From contig JAFPAT010000059.1 in assembly GCA_017425655.1 (NCBI GenBank), positions 1 to 51,754 on the forward strand: DNA of 51,754 bases. Reading direction: 5' to 3'. Below the pieces are notes generated by a model. The model was not told the origin of the DNA. It saw only the letters and a program-made list of their open reading frames with translations, and ran no database searches. The stretch is from Rikenellaceae bacterium (lineage in GTDB: Bacteria > Bacteroidota > Bacteroidia > Bacteroidales > Rikenellaceae). This document shows positions 27,443 through 36,404 of the stretch, in pieces (within the stretch, counting starts at the first letter, position 1; each line of letters starts with the position of its first letter). The position numbers and the translations under genes were made by a program.

Positions 27443-28330
27443 ATGAAAAATCCCGAACTTTTAACCCCTACGTGGTCGGACTATGAACTGATTGATTGTG
27501 GCGATTACGAGAAACTCGAACGCTTTGGCAGTTACGTTACGCGCCGTCCCGAGCCGCAGGCTATTTGGCATCGTTCGCTCTCGGAGGCGGAGTGGCAGCG
27601 TATGGCCGATGCCTCGTTCCGTCGCGATGCGCGCAGTGAGGAGCGTGGCGAGTGGCAGTTGAAACCGCAGATGCCTTCGCGTTGGACGGTCGAGTATCGT
27701 CGTGGTCCAATGCAACTGCGTATGCGTTTGGCCCTCACATCGTTCAAGCACGTGGGGCTGTTCCCGGAGCAGGCCGAGAATTGGAACTATATCTGTGATC
27801 GTGTGTCCGAAATTCGTAAGGCGAAAGGCCGCGCTGAGGTGCTCAATCTGTTTGCCTATACGGGAGGTGCGACACTTGCTGCTCGTTCGGCGGGTGCCGA
27901 GGTTACGCACGTCGATTCGGTTAAGCAGGTGGTTACTTGGTCGCGCGAGAATATGGAGGCGAGTGGTTTGGACGGTGTGCGCTGGATTGTCGATGATGCA
28001 CTGAAATTTGTGCGTCGCGAGGTTAAGCGTGGTCGTCAATACGATGGTATTATCCTCGATCCGCCAGCATATGGTCGTGGTCCCGATGGCGAGAAGTGGG
28101 TTTTGGAGCAGAACATCGCGGAGATGTTGGAGTGCTGTGCGCGACTGCTTGTTCCGAAGGGTTTTTTGGTGCTCAATCTCTATTCGATGGGTCTGTCGGC
28201 AATGTTGGCTCGCTCGGCAGTGCGTCAGGCTTTTGGCGTAGCCTCCGAGGAGCAGTTTGGCGAACTCTATTTTGAGGATCGCGCAGGAAAGCAACTCCCT
28301 CTCGGAGTATATTATAGAATGAAACGTTAA
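27443..28330 (+). CDS. RlmI-like class I SAM methyltransferase
   Basis: 295 residues of the COG1092 rRNA cytosine methyltransferase type, without an obvious N-terminal PUA domain. Seen: LTSFKHVGLFPEQAENWNY (substrate loop), VLNLFAYTGGATLAARSAG (SAM motif I), VDSVKQVVTWSRENMEASGL, and LDPPAYGRGPDG in place of the DPPxF catalytic motif. It follows the U32 gene closely and both may act on RNA. Exact substrate base not determined. Confidence 0.88.
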   Translation: MKNPELLTPTWSDYELIDCGDYEKLERFGSYVTRRPEPQAIWHRSLSEAEWQRMADASFRRDARSEERGEWQLKPQMPSRWTVEYRRGPMQLRMRLALTSFKHVGLFPEQAENWNYICDRVSEIRKAKGRAEVLNLFAYTGGATLAARSAGAEVTHVDSVKQVVTWSRENMEASGLDGVRWIVDDALKFVRREVKRGRQYDGIILDPPAYGRGPDGEKWVLEQNIAEMLECCARLLVPKGFLVLNLYSMGLSAMLARSAVRQAFGVASEEQFGELYFEDRAGKQLPLGVYYRMKR

Positions 28331-28342
28331 ATATAAATAGGT

Positions 28343-28630
28343 ATGAGTGTATTACTTTTAATCTTCGGTTTGCTGACCGGTACGGCTCTTTGCGCGCTGG
28401 TCGGTATTGTAGGTAGCCGTCGTCGTTTAGGCTTTGGCTGGACCTTTATCATCAGCCTGATTTTTACTCCGTTGATAGGTCTTATTGCTGCTCTGATCTC
28501 TGATCCTCTGCCTTCGGGTGAGAAGCGTTGGGGCTGTCTGGCAACTATTGTCGGCATCTTGACTCTTGCCTTGATGGCATTCTTTGCAGTGCTGATCTTT
28601 GGTGCAGGTGCGGCTCTGTTTGCTGTTTAG
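28343..28630 (+). CDS. Small membrane protein, unknown
   Basis: 95 residues, almost all hydrophobic: spans at about 1-23 (VLLLIFGLLTGTALCALVGI), 29-50 (GFGWTFIISLIFTPLIGLIA) and 67-93 (ILTLALMAFFAVLIFGAG), separated by short loops with RRR and SGEKR. No family recognised. It is 12 bases after the methylase gene and directly before a bidirectional terminator, so it closes the long plus-strand block. Confidence 0.75.
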   Translation: MSVLLLIFGLLTGTALCALVGIVGSRRRLGFGWTFIISLIFTPLIGLIAALISDPLPSGEKRWGCLATIVGILTLALMAFFAVLIFGAGAALFAV

Positions 28631-28650
28631 GATTCCTAAATATAGAAATA

Positions 28651-28684
28651 AAAGCGACCTCATTTTTGAATTTAAGGTCGCTTT
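28651..28684. terminator. Bidirectional terminator
   Basis: AAAGCGACCT, 14-base loop, AGGTCGCTTT: a 10-bp perfect stem between the small membrane protein (+) and the symporter (-), with T/A-rich flanks on both sides. Confidence 0.85.
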
Positions 28685-28704
28685 CATTTTGTATATGGTG
28701 AGTG

Positions 28705-30114
28705 TTACCAGCACTCAATACCGTCGGTCGGAATTTTATCCTTGACCGTTTCGAGTCGGAATACGGGATCTTTGCCTGCGCGACGCTGACGCATATAGTC
28801 ATCCAAAAGCACAATCACGCGACGACCAAGCAGAACAATCGCAACAAGGTTGCAGAGTGTCATCAATGCCATCGTCAGGTCGGCCAAGCTCCACACCGTC
28901 TGCAACGTGGTTACAGCACCGAACATCACCATCGCGCCCACGATCAGTCGATAGAGGGTCATTGCCCATCGTTTCTTTGAGATGTAGGCGATATTTGCCT
29001 CGCCATAGTAGTAGTTGCCGATGATCGAGCTGAATGCGAAGAAGAAGATCGCAATGGCAACAAATACTCGGCCCGCGTGTCCGATCTCGACCGAGAGAGC
29101 CTCTTGCGTCAGCAGTACGCCATCGAGCGAGCCGTCAAGTGGCAGACCGCTGACCAAGATGATAAATGCCGTGCAAGAGCAGATAACTAGCGTGTCGGTA
29201 AATACACCGAGCATTTGGAGCAAGCCCTGCTTTACGGGATGCGAAACATCGGCAGTTGCCGCTGCGTTGGGTGCCGAGCCTTCACCGGCTTCGTTGCTGA
29301 ACAGACCACGCTTGATGCCCTGCATCATCGCTGCACCAATCGTACCGCCCAGAGCTTGTTCAATGCCGAATGCCCCTTTGACAATCGTCGAAATCACTTC
29401 GGGGATGATTGTAATGTTTGCCAGAACGACATACAGTGCCAAAATCAGATAACCGATCGCCATAAAGGGAACTATTAACGAACTGACCTTCGCGATGCGC
29501 TGGATACCGCCGAAGATTACTATCAATGTACCTACTGTGATAGCGATGCCGACGTAGATGTGGTTGATACCGAATGCATTCTCTATTGCCGAACATAGTG
29601 TGTTGCTCTGTACGGTGTTATAGGCAAAACCGAAAGTCAGGACGGTCAGAATACAGAATAGAATAGCCATCCATCGACATTTCAGACCGCGCGTAATGTA
29701 ATAAGCGGGACCACCCACGAAGCTCTCTTTATCGCGGACCTTGTAGAGCTGTGCGAGGGTATTCTCGATAAACGAGTTGGCTGCACCGAGCAACGCGATA
29801 ACCCACATCCAGAAGACTGCGCCCGGACCGCCGATTGAGATAGCCGAGGCTACACCTGCAAGGTTACCCACGCCGACGTGGCTTGCCAACGATACGGCAA
29901 ATGCCTGAAATGAAGAGATGCGCTTCTTGCCTTTCGACTTCTCCTCCGCCTTGTTCGACGAGAAGAGCTGTCGGAACATATCGCCGATAAGGCGAAACTG
30001 CACGAAGCGGGTGCGAATGGTGAAATAGAGTGCGCAGGCAATCAATGCCGCAATCATTACATAGCCCCACAGCGCATCGTTGATCGAATTGAGAATCTGG
30101 TTGAAAAGCTCCAT
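28705..30114 (-). CDS. Sodium:alanine/glycine symporter (AGCS family)
   Basis: 469 residues from ATG 30114 (TTG 30120 in frame). About ten hydrophobic spans. Family motifs: FQAFAVSLASHVGVGNLAGV, AISIGGPGAVFWMWVIALLG and KRGLFSNEAGEGSAPNAAA. Imports alanine or glycine with Na+ at the inner membrane; substrate preference cannot be read. It is the third gene of tsaC-thioesterase-symporter on the minus strand, 16 bases after the thioesterase stop, and ends at the bidirectional terminator. Confidence 0.94.
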   Translation of the reverse strand: MELFNQILNSINDALWGYVMIAALIACALYFTIRTRFVQFRLIGDMFRQLFSSNKAEEKSKGKKRISSFQAFAVSLASHVGVGNLAGVASAISIGGPGAVFWMWVIALLGAANSFIENTLAQLYKVRDKESFVGGPAYYITRGLKCRWMAILFCILTVLTFGFAYNTVQSNTLCSAIENAFGINHIYVGIAITVGTLIVIFGGIQRIAKVSSLIVPFMAIGYLILALYVVLANITIIPEVISTIVKGAFGIEQALGGTIGAAMMQGIKRGLFSNEAGEGSAPNAAATADVSHPVKQGLLQMLGVFTDTLVICSCTAFIILVSGLPLDGSLDGVLLTQEALSVEIGHAGRVFVAIAIFFFAFSSIIGNYYYGEANIAYISKKRWAMTLYRLIVGAMVMFGAVTTLQTVWSLADLTMALMTLCNLVAIVLLGRRVIVLLDDYMRQRRAGKDPVFRLETVKDKIPTDGIECW

Positions 30115-30130
30115 ATCCAATGGTTACTTA

Positions 30131-30538
30131 TTATTTACTTAAATTTTCGCGCCATTCATCGGGTAGCTCGACCGACTCCTGTCGCTCGAAATCGAAGGCT
30201 ACCATAACCGAGCGACTCTCGGTTTTAACAATAGGTGCGCCGTCGTCGCGGTGGTCGTACATACGTTGTAGCAGAGTAAAACTCTTGTTGCCAATCTTCT
30301 CGCACTCGGTTGTAACGTAGGTCTGATCGTCGAAACGCACTTGTGCCATATACGAAGTGTTGGTCGCTACGGTTATGACACGCATACGATCTGTTGCTGC
30401 ATTGCCCTTCAATGTTGCAGCGAGATATTCGCTCTTGCCAACATCGAAGTACATCTGCTGGCAGACGTTGTTGATATGATGAAAGCAATCCATATCGTTG
30501 AATCGCTTCTGAATTTCGGTTGTGGTGCGGAACTTCAT
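30131..30538 (-). CDS. Hotdog-fold acyl-CoA thioesterase
   Basis: 135 residues from ATG 30538; the frame is open further upstream, but that part overlaps tsaC. 4HBT-type signature: TTTEIQKRFNDMDCFHHINN, with the family Asp near residue 16 and HHINN at the start of the central helix. This form is shared by YbgC/FatA-like acyl-CoA thioesterases. It probably cleaves acyl-CoA or acyl-ACP in the cytoplasm. It lies 7 bases after tsaC and 16 before the symporter gene. Confidence 0.88.
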   Translation of the reverse strand: MKFRTTTEIQKRFNDMDCFHHINNVCQQMYFDVGKSEYLAATLKGNAATDRMRVITVATNTSYMAQVRFDDQTYVTTECEKIGNKSFTLLQRMYDHRDDGAPIVKTESRSVMVAFDFERQESVELPDEWRENLSK

Positions 30539-30545
30539 AGCTCTT

Positions 30546-31106
30546 CTAACGGATGATTTTGAACAATCCCGACTGATCGATAGCGATAATCGACGAAGGT
30601 TTGCGTGTCGGGCGACCCTCAAAACGAGGATCAACAACCAAATCCACACCCTCACGAATCTTCTCCGATATGCCGTCGAAGTCGATCGGTGCAGGCTCAC
30701 CCGAAATATTTGCCGAGGTCGAAACAATTGGGCGACCAAAGCGATGCAGTAGCTGACGACAGAACTCGTGGTCGGGCACACGCACGCCGAGCGTTCCTTC
30801 ATCGGGAACGAGATTCTCGGCCACATTTGCAGCCCCCGAAAGAATGAGTGTCAGGGGCGAGGTGGCTGTTTCGAGCAGATCCCACGCCACAGCGGGAGCG
30901 CCATTGACATATCTTCCGACCGAGTCGATATCGCCAATGAGCACGATCATACTCTTCTTATTTACCGACTCTTTGAGTTTGTATATCTTATCGACAGCCT
31001 CGGCATTTGTGGCATCGCAACCAATGCCCCAAACCGTATCGGTAGGGTATAGAATCAATCCTCCGTTGCGCAGAACTTGTACGGCGCGAGCTATTTGATC
31101 TTTCAT
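30546..31106 (-). CDS. tsaC: L-threonylcarbamoyladenylate synthase
   Basis: Makes threonylcarbamoyl-AMP for t6A37 modification of tRNAs reading ANN codons. 186 residues, the short TsaC/YrdC form without the Sua5 tail. Seen: GGLILYPTDTVWGIGCDATN (nucleotide site), KLKESVNKKSMIVLIGD, GTLGVRVPDHEFCRQLL and RPIVSTSANISGEPAP. First gene of a three-gene minus operon. Its promoter overlaps that of the divergent yebC. Confidence 0.95.
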   Translation of the reverse strand: MKDQIARAVQVLRNGGLILYPTDTVWGIGCDATNAEAVDKIYKLKESVNKKSMIVLIGDIDSVGRYVNGAPAVAWDLLETATSPLTLILSGAANVAENLVPDEGTLGVRVPDHEFCRQLLHRFGRPIVSTSANISGEPAPIDFDGISEKIREGVDLVVDPRFEGRPTRKPSSIIAIDQSGLFKIIR

Positions 31107-31145
31107 TTTTTAGGGTAATATGAAATTCATTGCTTAATAGTTGCG

Positions 31146-31153
31146 CAAAGTTA
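31146..31153 (-). promoter_or_regulatory. -7 element for the tsaC operon
   Basis: Minus strand TAACTTTG fits TAnnTTTG, 40 bases before the tsaC ATG. It lies 10 bases from the opposing yebC -7 element. Confidence 0.55.
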
Positions 31154-31163
31154 GAAAATTTTA

Positions 31164-31171
31164 TAATTTTG
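31164..31171 (+). promoter_or_regulatory. -7 element for yebC
   Basis: TAATTTTG fits TAnnTTTG. GTTG lies 20 bases upstream as a -33 box. The leader to ATG 31226 would be about 48 bases. Confidence 0.6.
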
Positions 31172-31225
31172 CCCTCACTTTTCCTGCTAATTCAGAATAA
31201 AATAATAAGATAAAACAGACAAACT

Positions 31226-31951
31226 ATGGGACGTGCATTTGAATATCGCAAAGCGCGCAAGATGAAGCGTTGGGGCAATATGGCCCGTGTATTTACCAAA
31301 ATCGGTAAGGAGATCGAAATCGCAGTTAAGGCCGGCGGTCCCGATCCTTCGGCAAATACCCGTCTGCGCGTGCTGATTCAGAACGCAAAGGCAGAGAATA
31401 TGCCCAAGGAGAATGTTGAACGCGCAATTAAGCGTGCAATCTCGAAGGATACTGCCGACTATAAGGAGATGGTTTATGAGGGTTACGGCCCCTTCGGTAT
31501 CGCTTTCTTGGTTGAGACCGCTACCGATAACACCACCCGTACCGTTGCAAACGTTCGCGCTTGCTTCAATAAGTGCGGTGGTTCGCTGGGTACCAGTGGC
31601 AGTGTAGCATTTATGTTCGAGCATAAGTGTACCTTTAAGTTCGCTAACTCGAAGGGTGTTGATCCCGAGGAGTTGGAGTTGGAGATGATCGACCTGGGTG
31701 TTGATGCACTCGATGTTGATGAGGAGTCGAACATCACCGTTGAGGCACCGTTCGATGCTTACGGTCAGGTTCAGAAGTTCTTGGAGGATAACGGTTTTGA
31801 GATCATCAGCGGTGAGTTCGTTCGTATCCCGACCGACACCAAGGAGGTTACTGCTGAGCAGCGCGAGAGCCTTGAAAAGTTGATCGAGAAACTCGAGGAC
31901 GATGACGACGTAACCAACGTATATACCACGATGGCAGAGGCTGAAGAGTAA
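31226..31951 (+). CDS. yebC: YebC/TACO1 family protein
   Basis: 241 residues, normal length. Seen: MGRAFEYRKARKMKRWGNMA (Bacteroidetes form of the N-terminal motif), ARVFTKIGKEIEIAVKAGG, the middle domain with YEGYGPFGIAFLVETATDN, GGSLGTSGSVAFMF, and the C-terminal acidic end. The family was annotated as a transcriptional regulator; members have since been linked to ribosome function on difficult sequences, so the role is stated only as family. Single gene with its own promoter and a strong terminator. Confidence 0.95.
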   Translation: MGRAFEYRKARKMKRWGNMARVFTKIGKEIEIAVKAGGPDPSANTRLRVLIQNAKAENMPKENVERAIKRAISKDTADYKEMVYEGYGPFGIAFLVETATDNTTRTVANVRACFNKCGGSLGTSGSVAFMFEHKCTFKFANSKGVDPEELELEMIDLGVDALDVDEESNITVEAPFDAYGQVQKFLEDNGFEIISGEFVRIPTDTKEVTAEQRESLEKLIEKLEDDDDVTNVYTTMAEAEE

Positions 31952-31973
31952 TTCGCCCCACATCTCAAAAAAT

Positions 31974-32012
31974 TACCGCCCGAAACTGCAATGGTTTCGG
32001 GCGGTATTGTTA
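31974..32012. terminator. Bidirectional terminator
   Basis: A 13-bp perfect stem TACCGCCCGAAAC / GTTTCGGGCGGTA with a 7-base loop (31974-31986, 31994-32006). It sits between yebC (+) and the secreted protein gene (-); A-rich before it and T-rich after it. Confidence 0.9.
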
Positions 32013-32036
32013 TATATATTAAATAGGTATCTTCTC

Positions 32037-32834
32037 CTACTTAACCATATATGGGCTACTCTTTGCCCAAGCGATCATCAGCTGGTTGCGATCGCTGTTC
32101 CAAGCCTCTTGATAGAGTTTGCGCACCACTTCGAGCCAATTGTGGTTGCGATTTTGGTCATTGTCGCCAACATCCTCCGTTCCACCGGCGGCGTAATATT
32201 GGTCGCGATTGGTGCTGCAAATACGTGCATAGCGACCTGTGTTCGGCTTCAAGTCCTCGTTGGTAAGGTGTAGATAGAATTCCAACTGTTCGTCGGTGCA
32301 ATGCTTGTCGGCAGGCACCATATTCTTGTCGGAAACATATACCGTAACGCCATCTTTGAATACGTAGGGCTCATAGAATTTCGGGGTGTACATATCCTCA
32401 TAGACTACGCCTGCAACGGCAAACTGCGCACCCGACTGCCACTTGATAAAGTCGCGGATGCAGTGCAGATAGGTAGTATCGACACTCTGCTTAACCTCCC
32501 AGCAGGTCGTTGCAATCCATGTTGCGAGCTTTTCGGGCGAGGGCATCAGCAGATAGACCAAACCACGTTTCTTTATATTCTTCTTTACATCAACACCCGT
32601 GTAGTACTCCCATAATTCAACGGGATAACCTTCCCAATTGGGTACGTCGTAGCGAGTGTCAAGTTTGGTTTGAGCCATATAGGCCGCTTTCAGCACATCT
32701 TTACAATCCTCGACCAATTGCGGAAAACCGTTTGCACGGAAATCTGCGGGAAGATCCTGGAATGTGGTTTGTGCTTTCGTTTGCTGCACGCCTAACATCA
32801 GCAACAGTGCAGCGATTAGATAGTAGCGTTTCAT
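32037..32834 (-). CDS. Secreted protein of unknown function
   Basis: 265 residues with a signal peptide (MKRYYLIAALLLMLGVQQTKA, cut before QTTFQDLP). The mature part is soluble, rich in Tyr, Trp and Asp, with Cys residues at several positions (EDCKDV, TTCWEVK, LHCIRD, KHCTDEQ, RICSTNRD) that could form disulfides in the periplasm. I do not recognise the family. It lies 25 bases after rarA on the same strand, so it may be the last gene of a membrane protein-rarA-secreted protein unit. Confidence 0.8.
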   Translation of the reverse strand: MKRYYLIAALLLMLGVQQTKAQTTFQDLPADFRANGFPQLVEDCKDVLKAAYMAQTKLDTRYDVPNWEGYPVELWEYYTGVDVKKNIKKRGLVYLLMPSPEKLATWIATTCWEVKQSVDTTYLHCIRDFIKWQSGAQFAVAGVVYEDMYTPKFYEPYVFKDGVTVYVSDKNMVPADKHCTDEQLEFYLHLTNEDLKPNTGRYARICSTNRDQYYAAGGTEDVGDNDQNRNHNWLEVVRKLYQEAWNSDRNQLMIAWAKSSPYMVK

Positions 32835-32859
32835 AGGTTTATAGTTTTAAGCGTTGTGT

Positions 32860-34131
32860 TTAGTACTTTCTTTTCCAGAGCGTGCGGATGCGCTCGGCAA
32901 TCTTCGCCTCGGCGGCATTTTGCTCGTTGGGGGTATAGAAACGAGTCCCCTCCATTCCATCGGGCATAAACTCCTGCTCGACGAACGAGCCGGTGTAGTC
33001 GTGCGCATATTTATAGTCGCGCCCATAGTCGAGACTTTTCATTAGTTTTGTCGGAGCATTGCGGATATGCAGAGGTACGGGACGATTCGTGGTGTCGTGT
33101 TCGACCTGTGCCATCGCGGCATTGATAGCGGCGTAAGCTGAATTGCTTTTGGGACTTGTTGCTAAATATATCGTCGTCTCGGCAAGCGGAATACGCGCTT
33201 CTGGCATACCGATTTTATGAACGGTGTCGAAGCAGGCATTTGCCAACAACATCGCATTGGGATTTGCCAATCCGATATCCTCCGAAGCCAAGATCATCAG
33301 ACGGCGAGCGATAAATCGTGGTTCTTCGCCACCTGCCAACATACGAGCCAAATAGTAGATCGCTGCATTGGGATCGCTGCCACGCACAGACTTGATAAAG
33401 GCCGAGATAACGTCGTAGTGCTGTTCGCCATTTTTATCGTATAGCGCGATATTTTGTTGCAGACAATCGGTAACAGTCTGATCATTAATCACCAACGGAT
33501 CATCAATTGCACCAGTAATGATGTCCAGAATATTGAGTAGCTTACGCGCATCGCCACCCGAAAAACGGAATAGCGCCGTGGTCTGCTCCACGCGAATATC
33601 TCGCTCGCGCAGTTCGATGTCCTGCGTGAGAGCGCGGTCGAGCAGAGTCTGCAACTCATTATCCTCCATAGCCTTCAAGACATAGACCTGACAGCGCGAC
33701 AGCAGTGGTGAGATCACCTCGAACGAGGGGTTCTCGGTTGTAGCACCGATTAGTGTTACAATGCCTTGCTCAACTGCACCAAGCAGCGAATCCTGCTGGC
33801 TCTTGTTGAATCGATGAATCTCATCGATAAAAAGAAAGGGCGATGCCGAGTTGAAAAATTGCTGACGACGAGCTGAGTCGATCACCTCGCGCACATCTTT
33901 GACTCCCGAATTGATTGCCGAGAGTGTGAAGAATGGGCGTTCGAGTGATGCTGCCACTAATTTAGCCAGCGAAGTCTTGCCAACTCCCGGTGGTCCCCAC
34001 AGAATGAACGACGGCACGTTGCCCGACTCCAAGAAGCGTCGGAACACACCGTTCTCGCCGACCAGATGACTCTGGCCGATATATTCATCGAGCGAGCGAG
34101 GTCGCAATCTTTCGGCTAATGGCGCAGACAT
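32860..34131 (-). CDS. rarA: Replication-associated recombination protein A (AAA+ ATPase)
   Basis: Clamp-loader-like AAA+ protein acting at stalled replication forks (RarA/MgsA/WRNIP1). 423 residues. Seen: RLRPRSLDEYIGQSHLVGE at the N-terminus, Walker A GPPGVGKT (46-53), Walker B LFIDEIHRFNKSQQD, sensor 1 IGATTENPSF, and the C-terminal MgsA domain with GGEEPRFIARRLMILASEDI and ALLANACFDTVHKIGMPEARIP-like helices. The length is usual. Confidence 0.96.
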   Translation of the reverse strand: MSAPLAERLRPRSLDEYIGQSHLVGENGVFRRFLESGNVPSFILWGPPGVGKTSLAKLVAASLERPFFTLSAINSGVKDVREVIDSARRQQFFNSASPFLFIDEIHRFNKSQQDSLLGAVEQGIVTLIGATTENPSFEVISPLLSRCQVYVLKAMEDNELQTLLDRALTQDIELRERDIRVEQTTALFRFSGGDARKLLNILDIITGAIDDPLVINDQTVTDCLQQNIALYDKNGEQHYDVISAFIKSVRGSDPNAAIYYLARMLAGGEEPRFIARRLMILASEDIGLANPNAMLLANACFDTVHKIGMPEARIPLAETTIYLATSPKSNSAYAAINAAMAQVEHDTTNRPVPLHIRNAPTKLMKSLDYGRDYKYAHDYTGSFVEQEFMPDGMEGTRFYTPNEQNAAEAKIAERIRTLWKRKY

Positions 34132-34145
34132 TATCGAGAGGTTTT

Positions 34146-34364
34146 CTACTTTTTCTTCATTTTACGCAGGTTGCGGGCGGTATGGATTATCGCCGCCACA
34201 ACCAACAGCGGAGTACTCCAAATCTCAAACCATTTTGCAGCCGGATTGAGCGTGTCGGTTGCGTAGCGGTAGATCATAAACGATCCCCACAACATCAAAA
34301 AGATAACCAGACAGATCAATACCGAGATGTAAATATGGCGTTCCTGTTCGCTCTTCATACTCAT
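34146..34364 (-). CDS. Small two-span membrane protein, unknown
   Basis: 72 residues: polar start (MSMKSEQERH), a hydrophobic span at about 12-31 (ISVLICLVIFLMLWGSFMIY), a short loop (ATDTLNPAAKWFEI), a second span at about 48-62, and a basic tail (NLRKMKKK). It lies 14 bases upstream of rarA on the same strand and 18 bases after the aspS terminator hairpin. No promoter is evident, so it may depend on read-through from aspS. No family recognised. Confidence 0.65.
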   Translation of the reverse strand: MSMKSEQERHIYISVLICLVIFLMLWGSFMIYRYATDTLNPAAKWFEIWSTPLLVVAAIIHTARNLRKMKKK

Positions 34365-34382
34365 TGCTCTTAAATGTTGAAT

Positions 34383-34424
34383 AAAGCCGAAAATGGACCC
34401 GTTATGTGGGCCACTTTCGGCTTT
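34383..34424 (-). terminator. Hairpin after aspS
   Basis: Minus strand AAAGCCGAAAGTGG ... CCATTTTCGGCTTT: a 14-bp stem with one A-C mismatch, 14-base loop. It starts 18 bases after the aspS stop; the T run is weak. Confidence 0.65.
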
Positions 34425-34441
34425 GTTCTAACTCTTCTATA

Positions 34442-36196
34442 TTAGTTTTTGGGCTCAACCAACTGCAAGTACAACTCATCGAGCTGTGCGGGATCGATAG
34501 CCGAAGGACCATCGAGCATCACGTCGCGGCCAGCATTGTTCTTCGGGAATGCGATGTAGTCGCGGATCGACGAATCGCCACCGAACAACGAGCACAGACG
34601 GTCGAAACCGAATGCCAAACCACCGTGAGGAGGTGCACCAAACTTAAATGCATTCATCAAGAAGCCAAACTGCTCCTCGGCAGCCTCGGGAGTGAAACCG
34701 AGCGTGTCGAAGATCTGTGCCTGCAACTTGGGTGAGTGGATACGGATCGAACCGCCACCAATCTCGGTGCCGTTGCAAACGAAGTCGTAAGCATTGGCGC
34801 GTACGCGACCGGGATCGCTTACGAGGAACTCCTCGTCCTCGGGCTTGGGCGAGGTGAAGGGGTGGTGCATAGCGTAGAAACGCTGGGTCTCGTCGTCCCA
34901 CTCGAACATCGGGAAATCGACAACCCACAGCGGAGCGAACTTCTTGGGATCGCGCAGACCCAGACGCTCGGCAACCTCCAAACGCAGTGCGCAGAGCTGT
35001 GTCAAAGCCTTGAACTTTGCACCGCACAGAATCAATACCAGATCGCCAACCTCGGCACCTGCCTTGTCGGCCATAGCCTTAACATCTTCGGGTGAGTAGA
35101 ACTTATCAACCGACGACTTAACACCGCTCTCATCAACGCGAATCCATACCAGACCCTTCGCACCTACCTGCGGACGCTTGACGAAGTCGGTCAGTGAGTC
35201 GATCTGCTTGCGGGTGTAAGCGGCGCAACCCTTTGCTGCGAAACCTACGACATACTCTGCATCGTCAAATACGGGGAAGCCGTGTCCCTTGGCCAGATCG
35301 GTCAGGTCGGCGAACTCCATGCCGAAGCGCAGATCGGGTTTATCCGAGCCGTAACGCTCCATAGCCTCGATCCAGGGCATACGCTGGAATGGCTCCGTGA
35401 ACTCGATATCGAGCACCTCTTTGAACATAAATTTAGCCCAACGCTCGAAGATCTCCAATACATCCTCCTGCTCAACGAACGACATCTCGCAGTCGATCTG
35501 GGTGAACTCGGGCTGACGATCGGCACGCAGGTCCTCATCGCGGAAGCAACGTACGATCTGGAAGTAGCGATCGTAACCTGCTACCATCAACAACTGCTTC
35601 AAGGTCTGGGGCGACTGGGGCAGAGCGTAGAACTGATTAGGGTTCATACGGCTCGGTACAACGAAGTCGCGTGCGCCTTCGGGAGTCGATTTGATCAGAT
35701 ACGGAGTCTCGATTTCGAGGAAGCCCTCCTTATCGAGGAATGTGCGGACAGCCTGTGCCATACGGTGGCGCAGGATCATTGCACGCTGCAGGGGAGGACG
35801 ACGCAGGTCGAGGTAGCGGTAACGCATACGCAGGTCGTCGCCACCGTCCGAGTTCTCTTCGATGGTGAACGGAGGAGTCTGTGCAGCGTTGAGGATAGTG
35901 AGTTGCTCGGCAGCAACCTCGATGTCGCCCGTTGCCATTTTGGGATTCTTCGACTGACGCTCGATAACGCGACCCTTTACCTGAATAACATATTCGCGAC
36001 CAAGCTGCGCTGCGGCTTCGCGAGTCTCTGCGGGAGAGTTCTCCTCGACAACAATCTGTGTGATACCATAGCGGTCGCGCAGGTCGATAAAGGTCATTGC
36101 ACCCAAGTTGCGAACCTTCTGTACCCAGCCCGCCAGAGTTACTGTTTCATTGACGTTGCAGCTTCTCAAACAGCCGCAAGTGTGAGTTCTGTACAT
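34442..36196 (-). CDS. aspS: Aspartyl-tRNA synthetase
   Basis: Class II synthetase. 584 residues, bacterial form. Seen: N-terminal OB-fold anticodon domain ([20 protein letters not shown]), class II motif 2 ([20 protein letters not shown]), the bacterial GAD insertion (about 290-410) and motif 3 ([15 protein letters not shown]). A good promoter lies about 67 bases upstream. It is divergent from tadA. Confidence 0.98.
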   Translation of the reverse strand: MYRTHTCGCLRSCNVNETVTLAGWVQKVRNLGAMTFIDLRDRYGITQIVVEENSPAETREAAAQLGREYVIQVKGRVIERQSKNPKMATGDIEVAAEQLTILNAAQTPPFTIEENSDGGDDLRMRYRYLDLRRPPLQRAMILRHRMAQAVRTFLDKEGFLEIETPYLIKSTPEGARDFVVPSRMNPNQFYALPQSPQTLKQLLMVAGYDRYFQIVRCFRDEDLRADRQPEFTQIDCEMSFVEQEDVLEIFERWAKFMFKEVLDIEFTEPFQRMPWIEAMERYGSDKPDLRFGMEFADLTDLAKGHGFPVFDDAEYVVGFAAKGCAAYTRKQIDSLTDFVKRPQVGAKGLVWIRVDESGVKSSVDKFYSPEDVKAMADKAGAEVGDLVLILCGAKFKALTQLCALRLEVAERLGLRDPKKFAPLWVVDFPMFEWDDETQRFYAMHHPFTSPKPEDEEFLVSDPGRVRANAYDFVCNGTEIGGGSIRIHSPKLQAQIFDTLGFTPEAAEEQFGFLMNAFKFGAPPHGGLAFGFDRLCSLFGGDSSIRDYIAFPKNNAGRDVMLDGPSAIDPAQLDELYLQLVEPKN

Positions 36197-36262
36197 AGTT
36201 TTGTATTATCTGTTTTGTTTTGTATTCCTATTTGGTTATCAGTCTATGACTGATGCAACTGA

Positions 36263-36293
36263 CAAAAATACAAAATTACTCCCAAAGCGCAAT
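36263..36293 (-). promoter_or_regulatory. aspS promoter
   Basis: Minus strand ATTG (36293-36290), 19 bases, TATTTTTG (36270-36263). A second TAATTTTG overlaps just upstream. Confidence 0.6.
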
Positions 36294-36333
36294 CGTTCTC
36301 GGCTAAAAAATAGCAATAAGAGCTCAAATAATT

Positions 36334-36361
36334 TTGAATCTTGAATTTTGAATCTCGAATT
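36334..36361 (+). repeat. Four heptamers with GAAT core upstream of tadA
   Basis: TTGAATC TTGAATT TTGAATC TCGAATT, period 7, directly before the tadA -7 element. The GAAT-N3 heptamer resembles the 21-copy array at 38001 read on its minus strand (GAATTGT). Confidence 0.65.
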
Positions 36362-36365
36362 TATA

Positions 36366-36373
36366 TACCTTTG
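36366..36373 (+). promoter_or_regulatory. -7 element for tadA
   Basis: TACCTTTG fits TAnnTTTG; the -33 spacing is imperfect. It lies downstream of an in-frame ATG at 36348 and so supports the start at 36405. Confidence 0.5.
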
Positions 36374-36404
36374 TGCTAAATCAACCCCTAAAAACAGCCC
36401 GAAA

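Noticed and set aside
35282-36253. Plus-strand open frame of 323 codons opposite aspS
   Set aside because: Shadow of aspS codon bias; no recognisable domain.
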